64,000 bases of DNA from positions 5,394,001 to 5,458,000 of the forward strand of contig NZ_CP036278.1 in NCBI RefSeq assembly GCF_007748035.1. Reading direction: 5' to 3'. The position numbers and the translations under genes were made by a program. The DNA comes from Aeoliella mucimassa (GTDB lineage Bacteria; Planctomycetota; Planctomycetia; Pirellulales; Lacipirellulaceae). Positions 42,853 through 52,245 of the stretch are shown in pieces. Within the stretch, counting starts at the first letter, position 1, and each line of letters begins with the position of its first letter. Under the pieces are notes generated by a model, which was given only the letters and a program-made list of their open reading frames with translations, did not search any database and had not been told where the DNA came from.

Positions 42853-43548
42853 ATGGGCCAAAAAGTCAATCCCATTGGTTTTCGCACCGGCATCATGCTC
42901 GACTGGAAGAGCCGCTGGTATGCCTCGAAGCGAGACTTTGCGGAGCTGCTCCTGGAAGACAAAAAGATCCGGGACTACGTGACCAAGAAATACAAGTTCG
43001 CTGGTATTCCCAAGGTGGAAATCGAGCGGACCCGCGACGAAGTGAAGGTAGTTCTGCACGCTGCCCGGCCTGGTGTGATCATCGGCCGCAAAGGTCAGCA
43101 AGTGGAACAACTGCAGGACGAACTGCAGAACTTGATTGGTCGTCGGATCAACATCAAGATCGAGGAAATTAGTCGCCCTGAGTTGCAGGCTCACCTCGTT
43201 GCCGAGGATATCGCCGAGCAGCTGGGCAAGCGAGCTGGCTTCCGTCGCACCATGAAGCGGGCGATGGAGCAAACCATGGAGGCGGGTGCCAAGGGCATTA
43301 AGATTGAGTTGGCAGGACGCCTAGGTGGTGCCGAAATGGCTCGCCGCGAAAAGCAGATTACCGGATCGATTCCGCTGAGTACGCTCCGTGCAAACATCGA
43401 TTACGGTTTTGTGGAAGCCATGACCCCGCAAGGGCATATTGGCGTCCAGGTTTGGATTAACAAAGGCATGTTTGAGGACGATACCGATGGCGCTGATGCC
43501 CAAGAGGGTCAAACATCGAAAAAGCCAAAGAGGTCGTATAAAAGGTAA
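42853..43548 (+). CDS. rpsC: 30S ribosomal protein S3
   Basis: Protein of 231 aa. [24 protein letters not shown] opens the N-terminal domain, [23 protein letters not shown] is the KH domain, and [40 protein letters not shown] the C-terminal domain. The acidic/basic tail ([23 protein letters not shown]) overlaps the 5' end of rplP by 62 nt in another frame. Confidence 0.97.
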   Translation: MGQKVNPIGFRTGIMLDWKSRWYASKRDFAELLLEDKKIRDYVTKKYKFAGIPKVEIERTRDEVKVVLHAARPGVIIGRKGQQVEQLQDELQNLIGRRINIKIEEISRPELQAHLVAEDIAEQLGKRAGFRRTMKRAMEQTMEAGAKGIKIELAGRLGGAEMARREKQITGSIPLSTLRANIDYGFVEAMTPQGHIGVQVWINKGMFEDDTDGADAQEGQTSKKPKRSYKR

Positions 43549-43900
43549 CGCGACCCGCGGTAACACCGTGGTGTATGGCGACTTTGGACTTCAGGCTACC
43601 GAAGGTGGCTGGGTAAGCGCGCAAACGATCGAAGCAGGTCGTATCGCCGCTCAGCAATATATTCGTGGTGAAGGTCGGCTTTATATCCGCATCTTCCCCC
43701 ATAAGTCAGTTACGTCGATCCCGCTCGAAACTCGTATGGGTAAGGGTAAGGGTGAACCTGATTATTGGGCCGCCACGGTGAAGCCTGGTACGGTTATGTA
43801 CGAGGTATCCGGCGTTAGCGAGCAACAAGCGAAGATGACCTTCGCTCGTCTGGCTCACAAGATGCCAGTTCGTTGCCGGATGATTAAACGACAAGCCTAA
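43487..43900 (+). CDS. rplP: 50S ribosomal protein L16
   Basis: Protein of 137 aa starting [36 protein letters not shown], the normal L16 start. This start lies 62 nt inside rpsC, so the two reading frames overlap and are presumably translationally coupled. Later motifs are [36 protein letters not shown] and [24 protein letters not shown] 43496 (MPKRV) is an alternative start. L16 organises the A-site of the 50S subunit. Confidence 0.95.
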   Translation: MALMPKRVKHRKSQRGRIKGNATRGNTVVYGDFGLQATEGGWVSAQTIEAGRIAAQQYIRGEGRLYIRIFPHKSVTSIPLETRMGKGKGEPDYWAATVKPGTVMYEVSGVSEQQAKMTFARLAHKMPVRCRMIKRQA

Positions 43901-43984
43901 CTATGGCAGAGGGTCTCGCTCTAACGTGTGAGCGAGACGAACGATTCATCGCTGATAGCCACAGCTAACCGCCGATAGCCGACC

Positions 43985-44206
43985 ATGACTACCGCCAAAG
44001 AACTACGCGAGATGAGTGACGAGCAACTTGAGCTGACGCTCAAAGATGCTGCCGAACACCTGTTTCGCTTGCGTATTCAGTCGCAAACCGAACGCCTGGA
44101 CGCTCCGACCGAACTGCGGATTAATCGCCGTTTGATTGCTCGCGTCAAGACGATTCAAAGTGAGCGTGCCATTGCTGCAGGTGCGCAAGAAGAAGCTACC
44201 AAATAA
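43985..44206 (+). CDS. rpmC: 50S ribosomal protein L29
   Basis: Protein of 73 aa: MTTAKELREMSDEQLELTLKDAAEHLFRLRIQSQTERLDAPTELRINRRLIARVKTIQSER. Two-helix L29 fold at the tunnel exit. The spacer before it (43901-43984) ends in the AGC-type short repeat CCGCCGATAGCCGACC directly against the start codon. Confidence 0.95.
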   Translation: MTTAKELREMSDEQLELTLKDAAEHLFRLRIQSQTERLDAPTELRINRRLIARVKTIQSERAIAAGAQEEATK

Positions 44207-44267
44207 CTACTCAGGTCGACTTTAGCGGGTCCCTGAACTCCGAGACTTTACCCCGAATCCTCCAACA

Positions 44268-44576
44268 ATGCCTAAGAAGCAAGTAATTGGCGTCGTTACC
44301 AGCGATCGCATGAACAAGTCGCGTCGCGTGGAAGTGTCGCGTTTGGAACGGCATCCCAAGTACGGTAAGTTCATTCGCCGCCGCACGGTGTGCCATGTGC
44401 ACGACGAGCAAAACGAATCGGCCATGGGCGATACGGTAGAGATTATTGAATGCCCACCAAAGTCGAAGACCAAGCGTTGGGATTTGGTGCGGGTCGTGGC
44501 CAAGAGCCAAGCGGTGGACCTGGCCGCGTTGCGGGCAGCCCAAAAAGCGGAACAGGAAGCTGAAGAAGCCAAGTAA
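44268..44576 (+). CDS. rpsQ: 30S ribosomal protein S17
   Basis: Protein of 102 aa. [72 protein letters not shown] is the OB-fold core. The Ala/Glu-rich tail of about 20 residues is an extension relative to the usual 85-aa protein. Confidence 0.96.
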   Translation: MPKKQVIGVVTSDRMNKSRRVEVSRLERHPKYGKFIRRRTVCHVHDEQNESAMGDTVEIIECPPKSKTKRWDLVRVVAKSQAVDLAALRAAQKAEQEAEEAK

Positions 44577-44629
44577 GCAGCCCCTCGCCGGCCGTGGCGA
44601 GTCGAGCGAGTAAGATAAGCGAGTAAACC

Positions 44630-44998
44630 ATGATTCAGATGCAAACCAGGCTGAACGTTGCCGACAACACTGGCGCCAAAGAAGTGATGTGCGTCAAGGT
44701 GTTGGGTGGTAGCCGTCGTCGGTTCGCCGGCCTTGGCGACATTATTGTCTGCAGCGTGAAGAGCGTGATCCCCGGTAGCGACGTCAAGAAAAAGGCTGTC
44801 GTGCGTGCCGTGATCGTGCGTGCCAAATCCCCGACCCGCCGGGCCGACGGAAGCTACGTTCGCTTCGACTCCAACGCGGTTGTGTTGGTAGACAAAGACG
44901 GCAACCCGCGTGGTACACGTATCTTCGGTGCGGTCGCTCGCGAACTTCGCGAACGTCGCTTCATGAAGATCGTTAGCTTGGCTAACGAAGTAGTTTAG
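44630..44998 (+). CDS. rplN: 50S ribosomal protein L14
   Basis: Protein of 122 aa, the usual length. [121 protein letters not shown] covers the whole fold. It begins the spc part of the cluster. Confidence 0.97.
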   Translation: MIQMQTRLNVADNTGAKEVMCVKVLGGSRRRFAGLGDIIVCSVKSVIPGSDVKKKAVVRAVIVRAKSPTRRADGSYVRFDSNAVVLVDKDGNPRGTRIFGAVARELRERRFMKIVSLANEVV

Positions 44999-45031
44999 TT
45001 CAGATCCGAGTCCTCAGCCCCAGCTACCAAG

Positions 45032-45400
45032 ATGTTAATCAAAGCAGGTGACAGCGTCGTCGTGATTTCCGGCGAAGACAGCACCAAACAAGACGACGGC
45101 ACTCGCAAGGTGCACACTGTCGTGCAGGTAGATCGCGCCAAGGGCAAGGCACTGGTCGAAGGCGTGAACCTGGTATGGAAGCACGTTCGTCGCAGCCAGA
45201 AGTACCCCCAAGGCGGCCGTCTCCGTAAGGAGATGCCGGTCGATGTTTCGAACATCATGTTTTACTGCAGTTCCTGCAGCAAGGGCGTCCGTCTCGGGGC
45301 CCGCTTCCTGGATGATGGAAGCAAGGAGCGGTACTGCAAGAAGTGCGGCACCTCGACTGGTCGGATTGCTCCGCCGCGGGCTGCTCACGCCAAGAAGTAA
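45032..45400 (+). CDS. rplX: 50S ribosomal protein L24 with zinc ribbon
   Basis: Protein of 122 aa. The KOW part is IKAGDSVVVISGEDSTKQDDGTRKVHTVVQVDRAKGKALVEGVNLVWKHVRRSQKYPQGGRLRKEMPVDVSNIM. It is followed by FYCSSCSKGVRLGARFLDDGSKERYCKKCGTSTGRI, whose four cysteines in two CXXC pairs form a zinc ribbon that is absent from E. coli L24 but present in several phyla. L24 is an early assembly factor of the 50S subunit. Confidence 0.95.
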   Translation: MLIKAGDSVVVISGEDSTKQDDGTRKVHTVVQVDRAKGKALVEGVNLVWKHVRRSQKYPQGGRLRKEMPVDVSNIMFYCSSCSKGVRLGARFLDDGSKERYCKKCGTSTGRIAPPRAAHAKK

Positions 45401-45482
45401 AAGCTTACACAACTCAGGCCTGGCCAGGCCGACCAATGAGTCGCCGGTCAGTCGCGATACCTAGCAATAACCGATAGCCATC

Positions 45483-46052
45483 ATGTCCACTTCAGTCGTC
45501 CCCCGCCTGGCGGAACAATACAACAAGGAGATTCGACCGGCTCTGGCTGAAAGCCTGGGTCGCAAGAATCCTCACTCCCTGCCGAAGATCGAAAAGATCG
45601 TGGTCAGCATGGGCGTGGGCAGCGCGATCAGCGACAAGAAGAACATGGAAGATGCGGTAAGTGCCCTTACCGAGATCACCGGTCAGAAGCCGCTGATCTG
45701 CCGGGCTCGAAAGAGCGTCGCCAACTTTAAGTTGCGTCAAGGCATGCCGATCGGGGCAAAGGTCACCCTGCGTGGAGCTCGGATGTACGAGTTCCTCGAT
45801 CGCCTGATTTCGCTGGTACTTCCTCGTGTTCGCGACTTTCGCGGACTGAGCGACACCGCGTTCGATGGCAATGGCAACTATAGCCTGGGACTTTCGGAAA
45901 TCCTGGTGTTCCCAGAGTTGAACCCCGACAAGTACACCCGCAGCCAAGGCATGAACATTGTCATCTGCATGTCGGGGCACTCCAACGATGATTCCCGCGA
46001 GTTACTCAAGTCGTTCCAGTTCCCGTTCAAGCGTCCGGACGTCGAAGAGTAA
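45483..46052 (+). CDS. rplE: 50S ribosomal protein L5
   Basis: Protein of 189 aa. PKIEKIVVSMGVGSAISDKKNMEDAVSALTEITGQKPLICRARKSVANFKLRQGMPIGAKVTLRGARMYEFLDRLISLVLPRVRDFRGL and NYSLGLSEILVFPELNPDK are family hallmarks. Binds 5S rRNA. Confidence 0.97.
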   Translation: MSTSVVPRLAEQYNKEIRPALAESLGRKNPHSLPKIEKIVVSMGVGSAISDKKNMEDAVSALTEITGQKPLICRARKSVANFKLRQGMPIGAKVTLRGARMYEFLDRLISLVLPRVRDFRGLSDTAFDGNGNYSLGLSEILVFPELNPDKYTRSQGMNIVICMSGHSNDDSRELLKSFQFPFKRPDVEE

Positions 46053-46100
46053 TCCCCCCTTTCAACGACCAAGAGATCCCGTCTCAAGGAAACCCGATTC

Positions 46101-46286
46101 GTGGCAAGTAAATCAAAAATCGCCAAGGCCAACCGCGAACCGAAGTTCAGCACCCGCCGCGAGAACCGCTGCAAGATTTGCGGTCGTCCCCGCGCTGTTT
46201 ATCGTAAGTTCGGTATTTGCCGGATCTGCTTCCGGAATCTTGCTGACAAAGGCATGATTCCAGGCGTCCGCAAAGCTAGTTGGTAA
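46101..46286 (+). CDS. rpsN: 30S ribosomal protein S14, zinc type
   Basis: Protein of 61 aa from GTG 46101. The cysteines [20 protein letters not shown] make the short zinc-binding form of S14 (type Z). FSTRRENR and [12 protein letters not shown] are typical. It lies between rplE and rpsH as in most bacteria. Confidence 0.96.
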   Translation: MASKSKIAKANREPKFSTRRENRCKICGRPRAVYRKFGICRICFRNLADKGMIPGVRKASW

Positions 46287-46381
46287 CCAAGGCACACTGA
46301 CCTCGGCCGTAGCCGAGCGTCCACCAAATAAGAAGCTGTTAGCGAAAGCTACCAGCCATTACCCCAGGAGTTTCTGGCGCG

Positions 46382-46783
46382 ATGATGACCGACCCGATCG
46401 CCGATATGCTCACTCGCATCCGCAACGCTGTTCGCGTGGAACGGCCCACGGTGTCGCTGCCGGTGTCGAAAGTGAAGTGCGGTTTGGCCGAAGTGCTAAA
46501 GCGTGAAGGTTATATCTGGGATTGGCACGAGGTTGAGACCGAAGGCGAACCCCAAAAGACACTGCACATCGACCTGAAGTACGGCCCCAATGGTGAACGT
46601 GTTATCCGCCACATCAAGCGGATCAGCAAACCAGGCTGCCGCGTGTACGCCCGTGCCAACACGTTGAAGCCCGTGCTCAACGGTTTGGGTATTTCGGTGA
46701 TCAGCACCAGTCGTGGTGTGATCAGCGACCGCGAAGCCCGCCAACGCAAGTTGGGTGGCGAAGTACTTTGTGAATTGTGGTAA
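46382..46783 (+). CDS. rpsH: 30S ribosomal protein S8
   Basis: Protein of 133 aa. TDPIADMLTRIRNAVRVERPTVSLPVSKVKCGLAEVLKREGYI opens the fold and LGISVISTSRGVISDREARQRKLGGEVLCELW closes it. The start is ATG 46382 or the next codon; AGGAG lies 11 bases before the first. S8 represses the spc operon in E. coli; whether it does here is not visible. Confidence 0.97.
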   Translation: MMTDPIADMLTRIRNAVRVERPTVSLPVSKVKCGLAEVLKREGYIWDWHEVETEGEPQKTLHIDLKYGPNGERVIRHIKRISKPGCRVYARANTLKPVLNGLGISVISTSRGVISDREARQRKLGGEVLCELW

Positions 46784-46879
46784 CAACAGCGGCTCACGAG
46801 CGGCTCATGGCCAGCGGAACCGCCGCGGCCAGAAAACAACCCCCTAATAGCTGACAGCCGAAAGCTAAGAGTCTGAATC

Positions 46880-47425
46880 ATGTCGAGAATTGGCAAGAAA
46901 CCGATTACGATCCCTAGCGGGGTCAAGATTGATATCACCAACGGTACGGTTACCGTTGAGGGTAAGCTGGGTAAACTCACCTACGATCACCGCCCGGAGA
47001 TCAAGATCGAGGTGAACAGCGAAACCAACGAAGTGATCTGCTCGCGTGATAGCGAAGTGCGTGAAGTGCGTGCCTATCACGGTCTGACCCGCTCGCTTAT
47101 CGATAATATGATTGTCGGTGTTACCGAAGGCTATCAGAAGAAGCTCGAGATCCACGGCGTTGGTTACCTCGGTGCTATCGCTGGTGATGTACTTCAGCTT
47201 CGCGTCGGTTTCGCCAACGAGATCCACAAGAAGATCCCGAAGGAACTCGAAGTTACCTGCCCAGATCAGACGCACATTCTGGTCAAAGGCATGGACAAGC
47301 AAAAGGTCGGCCAGTTCGCCGCGGAAGTGCGTGCTGTACGCAAGCCAGAACCTTACAAAGGCAAAGGCATTCGCTACGAAGGCGAGCAAGTGCGTCGTAA
47401 GGCTGGTAAGACCGGTACCAAGTAA
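46880..47425 (+). CDS. rplF: 50S ribosomal protein L6
   Basis: Protein of 181 aa: MSRIGKKPITIPSGVKIDITNGTVTVEGKLGKLTYDHRPEIKIE, MIVGVTEGYQKKLEIHGVGYLGAIAGDVLQLRVGFANEIHKKIPKELEVTCPDQTHILVKGMDKQKVGQFAAEVRAVRKPEPYKGKGIRYEGEQVRRKAGKTGTK. Both domains complete. Preceded by the AGC-type short repeats. Confidence 0.97.
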   Translation: MSRIGKKPITIPSGVKIDITNGTVTVEGKLGKLTYDHRPEIKIEVNSETNEVICSRDSEVREVRAYHGLTRSLIDNMIVGVTEGYQKKLEIHGVGYLGAIAGDVLQLRVGFANEIHKKIPKELEVTCPDQTHILVKGMDKQKVGQFAAEVRAVRKPEPYKGKGIRYEGEQVRRKAGKTGTK

Positions 47426-47496
47426 GATAAAAGCATTCATGCGTGAGTGGGCAAGGTGCTCACTTGCGAGTCGATTTCGCAGAGGTTATTCCTGCC

Positions 47497-47865
47497 ATGG
47501 AACATAGTAGAGCCATTTTTCGCCAGCGGACTCGGCGGCGTTTTCGCGTTCGCAAGCGGCTTAATGGAACCGCTGAACGTCCTCGCCTGTCGGTGACCCG
47601 GAGTCACAAGCACATGTCGGCTCAGTTGATCGACGACATCGCTGGCAAGACACTTGCCAGTGCTTCGACGCTCGATAAAGGTCTGTCCGGCGATGTAAAA
47701 TACGGCGGCAACAAAGATGCGGCTGCTCTGGTCGGCAAGGCCCTTGCCGAACGCGCCAAGCAAGCGGGTATCGAAACGGTTTGCTTCGACCGTGGTGCTT
47801 ACAAGTACCATGGCCGGGTAGCAGCTCTGGCCGATGCCGCTCGTGAAGGTGGTTTGCAGTTTTAG
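47497..47865 (+). CDS. rplR: 50S ribosomal protein L18
   Basis: Protein of 122 aa starting [58 protein letters not shown]. The tail [33 protein letters not shown] is the conserved end. Binds 5S rRNA. The upstream extension to 47443 was discarded. Confidence 0.96.
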   Translation: MEHSRAIFRQRTRRRFRVRKRLNGTAERPRLSVTRSHKHMSAQLIDDIAGKTLASASTLDKGLSGDVKYGGNKDAAALVGKALAERAKQAGIETVCFDRGAYKYHGRVAALADAAREGGLQF

Positions 47866-47987
47866 TGTGTGGGCGACTTGTCGCCCTTGCGAAGAGATAC
47901 TTAACGAAGTTTCTGTGAGTACTCGGGATCGAGTTCGATTCGATTAACTCACTCCAGTTACCTCCGACTTACGCGGAGCAATCAAGC

Positions 47988-48482
47988 GTGGCAAAAGTAC
48001 AAGAAGAACGCCAACGTGGCGAACTGAACGAACACGTGGTGAAGATCAAGCGTTGTGCCGCCGTGGTAAAGGGTGGTCGTCGCTTCAGTTTCGCCGCCAT
48101 GGTGGTCGTTGGCGATGGCAACGGCAAAGTGGGCTGGGGCTACGGCAAAGCCAACGAAGTCCCCCCCTGCGTCGAAAAAGCCCGCAAAGAAGGCATGCGG
48201 AGCATGGTCGAAGTCCCGATGGACGAGTCGACCATCCCTCACCAGGTGATTGGTGAGTTCGGTGCCGCCCGCGTGGTGCTCGTTCCCGCTTCGCCTGGTA
48301 CTGGTGTAATCGCCGGTGCTGCAGTGCGTGCGGTTTGCGAAGCTGCAGGTATCCATGACATTTTGACCAAGAGCTTTGGCTCGAATAATCCCGTCTCGCT
48401 GGTGAAAGCCACCATCGCAGGCCTGAAGCAACTCCGCCCACGCATGGAAGTTGAGCGACTCCGAGGAGTGACCCTATCATGA
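47988..48482 (+). CDS. rpsE: 30S ribosomal protein S5
   Basis: Protein of 164 aa from GTG 47988. [134 protein letters not shown] is a complete S5. Its stop overlaps the rplO start by ATGA. The rpmD (L30) gene normally found between the two is absent. Confidence 0.97.
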   Translation: MAKVQEERQRGELNEHVVKIKRCAAVVKGGRRFSFAAMVVVGDGNGKVGWGYGKANEVPPCVEKARKEGMRSMVEVPMDESTIPHQVIGEFGAARVVLVPASPGTGVIAGAAVRAVCEAAGIHDILTKSFGSNNPVSLVKATIAGLKQLRPRMEVERLRGVTLS

Positions 48483-48967
48483 TTTTGGACGACGTCCATC
48501 GCGGAATACAGAAGAACCGCAAACGCAAGCGTTTGGGTCGAGGTCCCGGTTCGGGGCAGGGCAAAACAGCTGGCCGTGGCCACAAGGGCCAAGGTTCGCG
48601 TGCTGGTTCTTCACGCAAGCCCACCTTCCAGGGTGGTGCTATGAATCTGGTTCGCCGCATTCCTAAGCGTGGCTTCAACAATCGTTGGGGTCTCACGGTA
48701 GTGGTGGTGAATCTTGGTGAAATCGACAAGGCGTTCGAAGCTGGTGCCGAAGTCACCCTCGAAGCACTGGCTGAAAAGAACCTGGCCAAGGGTCGTTACG
48801 ACCTGCTTAAGGTGCTGGGCGATGGCGAACTGACCAAGAAGGTCAAGATTTCGGCTCACCGCTTCAGCAAGTCGGCTCTCGAAAAGATCGAAAAGGCCGG
48901 GGCCGAGGCCGTTGTGCTCCCTGGCAAGACGCCTGTGGCTGAAAAAGGCAAGAAGGCGGAAAAGTAA
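48479..48967 (+). CDS. rplO: 50S ribosomal protein L15
   Basis: Protein of 162 aa. [55 protein letters not shown] is the hallmark basic N-terminus. The C-terminus is extended by a Lys-rich tail. Translational coupling to rpsE through the 4-nt overlap is likely. Confidence 0.96.
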   Translation: MILDDVHRGIQKNRKRKRLGRGPGSGQGKTAGRGHKGQGSRAGSSRKPTFQGGAMNLVRRIPKRGFNNRWGLTVVVVNLGEIDKAFEAGAEVTLEALAEKNLAKGRYDLLKVLGDGELTKKVKISAHRFSKSALEKIEKAGAEAVVLPGKTPVAEKGKKAEK

Positions 48968-49118
48968 GCGGTTGCGATTGTAGGGATCGGATACGAACGA
49001 TGCCAGCAATGCTTTGAATCGACTTCTGTGTAGGCTGGTCTTGCGGTTAGTCGTTTATTCACCGATAGTTAGGGTTTCCGCTCCCCACCTCATGCGACCG
49101 AGAAATTGAGTTCCCGCC

Positions 49119-50477
49119 ATGTGGAAGAAACTTAGCGTTGTCTGGCAAATCCCCGAACTCCGGCAGAAGATTCTGTTCACGATCGGGATGCTCGCGGTAT
49201 ATCGTCTGGGTTTCCAGATCCGGTTGCCGTTTATCGATCCGGAGCGCCTTGCAACCATGAGCGGCGAAGGTGGCCTCGGCCAACTGCTGACCACGGTTTC
49301 TACTTTCTCCGGGGCCGGACTCGACCAGATCACCATCTTCGGTCTCGGCATCATGCCGTACATCTCGGCCTCGATTATCTTCCAATTGCTCGGCAGCGTG
49401 ATTCCCTCGCTCGAGCGATTGCAGAAGGAAGGCGAGACCGGGCGGAAAAAGATCAACGAATATACCCGCTACGCAACCGTGGCGCTCTGTTTGTTCCAAA
49501 GCTGGTTCTTCCTCACTTCGTTTGTCGAAGCAGGCCAGTACGTGCATGCCGACTTCCTGGTCGGCGATCCTGGTCATCTCCATCTGAGCTTTAGCTGGCG
49601 AATTGTCGCGGTGCTCACGATGACTGCAGGAACCGTGTTCCTGATGTGGATCGGCGAGCAAATCGACGAGTACGGCATCGGCAACGGTATCAGCCTGATC
49701 ATTATGGCCGGTATTTTGGCCAACATGCCGACCGCTGGCTGGAAGCTTATCCAGCAATACAACGGCGAGCTCGGCTCCACCAACGGCATCGGTCCCGAAA
49801 AGCTCTTGTTGCTCGCGGCCATGTTTGTCGCGGTCGTCGTCGGCGTGGTGTTTATCACGCTCGGCCAGCGACGTATCCCGATGCAAAGCGCCAAGCACAT
49901 CCGTGGTCGTCGTGCCATGGGTGGTCAGAAGTCGTACCTGCCGCTCAAGGTGAATCAGGCTGGCGTGATGCCGATCATCTTCGCCTCGAGCTTGCTGCTC
50001 TTCCCAATGATCATCTTCCAACAGCTTGGTGCTCTGTTGCCAGCCGATAGTTGGTTTAAAGGCTTCAGCGACTGGTGGGTGGAAGCCTTGCGGGCTCACA
50101 ACTACGTCTACAACCTCCTGTATCTCGTACTTATCTACTTCTTCTGCTTCTTCTGGACCGCGATTACCTTCAATCCGAAGGATATGGCCGACAACCTGAA
50201 GAACTTTGGTTCGTTCATTCCGGGGTATCGCCCTGGTAAGCGGACGGCCGATTACTTGGAGAAGGTCATGATTCGTATCACCTACGTCGGTGCGGGCTTC
50301 CTGGCTTTGATCGCCATCATTCCGACGGTTATCTCCGGGGCTTTGGACGTCGATTACTCGATTGCCATGTTCTACGGTGGTACCAGCTTGCTGATTGCCG
50401 TAAGCGTTGCCTTCGATTTGGTGCAGAAGATTGACAGCCACCTCGTGATGCGAAACTATAAGGGCTTGTTGGAATAG
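49119..50477 (+). CDS. secY: Preprotein translocase subunit SecY
   Basis: Protein of 452 aa with ten membrane segments. IPELRQKILFTIGMLAVYRLGFQIRLP opens the protein, GLGIMPYISASIIFQLLGSVIPSLERLQKEGETGRKKINEYTRY gives the plug/TM2-TM3 region, and YFFCFFWTAITFNPKDMADNLKNFGSFIPGYRPGKRTADYLEKVMIRITYVG the conserved cytoplasmic loop. It is the channel of the Sec pathway. Gene order rplO-secY-adk-map is standard. Confidence 0.97.
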   Translation: MWKKLSVVWQIPELRQKILFTIGMLAVYRLGFQIRLPFIDPERLATMSGEGGLGQLLTTVSTFSGAGLDQITIFGLGIMPYISASIIFQLLGSVIPSLERLQKEGETGRKKINEYTRYATVALCLFQSWFFLTSFVEAGQYVHADFLVGDPGHLHLSFSWRIVAVLTMTAGTVFLMWIGEQIDEYGIGNGISLIIMAGILANMPTAGWKLIQQYNGELGSTNGIGPEKLLLLAAMFVAVVVGVVFITLGQRRIPMQSAKHIRGRRAMGGQKSYLPLKVNQAGVMPIIFASSLLLFPMIIFQQLGALLPADSWFKGFSDWWVEALRAHNYVYNLLYLVLIYFFCFFWTAITFNPKDMADNLKNFGSFIPGYRPGKRTADYLEKVMIRITYVGAGFLALIAIIPTVISGALDVDYSIAMFYGGTSLLIAVSVAFDLVQKIDSHLVMRNYKGLLE

Positions 50478-50543
50478 GTCCTTTTCACCTCGCTGGCGAT
50501 TGGCGGCAGGTCTACTCCCTCCAATTGCTCGAGAGGCAATCTC

Positions 50544-51101
50544 ATGCGTATCGTCTTCCTCGGACCTCCTGGCGCCGGTAAAGGTACACAAGCCAAACGT
50601 GTGTGCCAGGAGCTCGGTGTAGCCCACCTCTCCACCGGAGAGATGCTCCGCAAGGAACGTGAACGCCGCACCGAACTCGGGTTGCTGGTCGCCGACTATC
50701 TCGATAACGGGCAACTCGTGCCCGACCAGATGGTGCTCGACATCGTTGCCGACCGCATCGAGATGGACGACTGCAAGCCTGGGTGCATCTTCGACGGATT
50801 CCCTCGCACGCTGCACCAGGCCGAAGCGTTCGATCGGTTGCTCGACTCCCGCAATACGCCGCTCGATGTGGTAGTGGAGTTGGTGATCGAGCAGGGCGAA
50901 CTGCTGCAACGCCTGATGAAACGTGGCCGCGGCGACGACAACATGGCGACCATTCGCCAACGCCTGCGTAGCTATGAAAATCAAACCGAACCGCTTGTGA
51001 ACTACTACAGCAATCGCAAGATCCTGCGATCGGTCGATGCTTCCGGTTCGATGGAGGATGTCTTCCAGTCGCTGCTGGCGGCCATCGCTTCGGTTCAGTA
51101 A
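50544..51101 (+). CDS. adk: Adenylate kinase
   Basis: Protein of 185 aa. MRIVFLGPPGAGKGTQAKRVCQELGVAHLSTGEMLRKE holds the P-loop, and CIFDGFPRTLHQAEAFDRLL the AMP-binding region. The LID is short (MKRGRGDDNMATIRQRL), so it is the small-variant kinase and lacks the zinc LID. It converts AMP and ATP to two ADP. Confidence 0.96.
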   Translation: MRIVFLGPPGAGKGTQAKRVCQELGVAHLSTGEMLRKERERRTELGLLVADYLDNGQLVPDQMVLDIVADRIEMDDCKPGCIFDGFPRTLHQAEAFDRLLDSRNTPLDVVVELVIEQGELLQRLMKRGRGDDNMATIRQRLRSYENQTEPLVNYYSNRKILRSVDASGSMEDVFQSLLAAIASVQ

Positions 51102-51176
51102 AATAAAGTAGGTGCGAGCCAACGCGACTCGGCCGTTTGTTACTACTCCCATCGCCCTACCACCCACTGCAAGGCA

Positions 51177-52001
51177 TTGATCCACCTCAAGAGCGAACGC
51201 GAAATCAAGAAGATGCGGCGTGCGGGCCTGGCTGTTTGGCAGGCCCATCAAATCGCTCGGCGGATGGTAGCCCCTGGCATCACCACGGTAGAAATCGACA
51301 AAGCGATCGAGGACTACTTCGAAAAGCTCGGTGGCGAGCCGCTCTTCAAGAACTACCCGCACCACAACAGCGGGAAGCCAAAGTTCCCCGCAGTCACTTG
51401 CATGAGCGTGAACGACGAAGTCGTCCATGGCATCCCGAGCACCCGCCCGCTCAAGGAAGGCGACATCCTGAGCCTCGACACCGGGGTTCGCATCAATGGC
51501 TGGTGTGGCGACGCGGCTGTGACTTACCCGGTCGGCAAGATCGATCCCGAAGTGCAGCAACTGCTCGACGTGACCGAAGCAACGCTCAACATGGCTTACG
51601 AGTTGATGCATACCAAGAGCAAGTGGAGCCAGATCGCTCGCGAAATGGCCGAGTATGTTTCGGATCATGGGTACTCCACGGTTGAGTGCTTCGTCGGCCA
51701 CGGCATCGGCCGGCAAATGCACGAGGATCCTCAGGTGCCGAACTTCCTCGGCCGAGCCCTCCGCGGCAGCGGCGACTTCCGCATCGAGCCCGGTCTGGTG
51801 ATCGCGGTCGAGCCGATGGTCAACATGGGCACCAAGCGGGTGAAACTGCTCAAAGACTACTGGACCCAGGTGACCGCCGACGGTCGCCCGAGCGCCCACT
51901 TCGAGCACACGATCGCAGTGACCGACAGCGGCCCCCGCCGACTCACGGTTGCTCCTGAAGACTCCGAATCGTCGCTCATCGACGAACTGCTCCTCGCGTA
52001 A
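51177..52001 (+). CDS. map: Type I methionine aminopeptidase
   Basis: Protein of 274 aa from TTG 51177 (IHLKSEREIKKMRRAGLAVWQAHQIARR). Metal ligands are visible in LSLDTGVRINGWCGDAAVTYPVG near 99-110, GHGIGRQMHEDPQVPN near 175 and VIAVEPMVNMGTK near 208, with a terminal Glu in FEHTIAV. It removes the initiator Met. The weak TTG start may keep expression low. It ends the cluster; infA, rpmJ and the alpha operon are not seen downstream. Confidence 0.94.
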   Translation: MIHLKSEREIKKMRRAGLAVWQAHQIARRMVAPGITTVEIDKAIEDYFEKLGGEPLFKNYPHHNSGKPKFPAVTCMSVNDEVVHGIPSTRPLKEGDILSLDTGVRINGWCGDAAVTYPVGKIDPEVQQLLDVTEATLNMAYELMHTKSKWSQIAREMAEYVSDHGYSTVECFVGHGIGRQMHEDPQVPNFLGRALRGSGDFRIEPGLVIAVEPMVNMGTKRVKLLKDYWTQVTADGRPSAHFEHTIAVTDSGPRRLTVAPEDSESSLIDELLLA

Positions 52002-52096
52002 GCTCGCCCGTTGGCTAGTTGCAGGTTCCGAGTTCCCCCAAATCGGGGAATACAACCTGCTGTCTTGCTGTCTATCTTGTGATACGCTCGCTTGAG

Positions 52097-52245
52097 AATA
52101 GATTCCCAATTTACCCACCGATGGGAAAATTGAATTATCGCCCACTCTACAAAACCAGTGGTTTTCGCGCCCGAATAGATTCTCATTTCCCAAAACGCTT
52201 CGAGTGGGAATCTATTTTCGCAGTGGGAATCAATCGCAAGTCGTT
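52097..52245. repeat. Dispersed repeat built on TGGGAATCTATT, inverted copy 2
   Basis: This stretch is the reverse complement of 1-149 with scattered substitutions. The motif appears as AATAGATTCCCA at 52097-52108 and, with one change, 52174-52185, and as TGGGAATCTATT at 52205-52216 with a degenerate copy at 52224-52235. The palindrome AAAACCAGTGGTTTT lies at 52151-52165. A further lone AATAGATTCCCA lies at 52290-52301. Confidence 0.85.

Noticed and set aside
49059-52193. A 1,044-codon leftward open frame over secY-adk-map
   Set aside because: Antisense shadow of three conserved genes.
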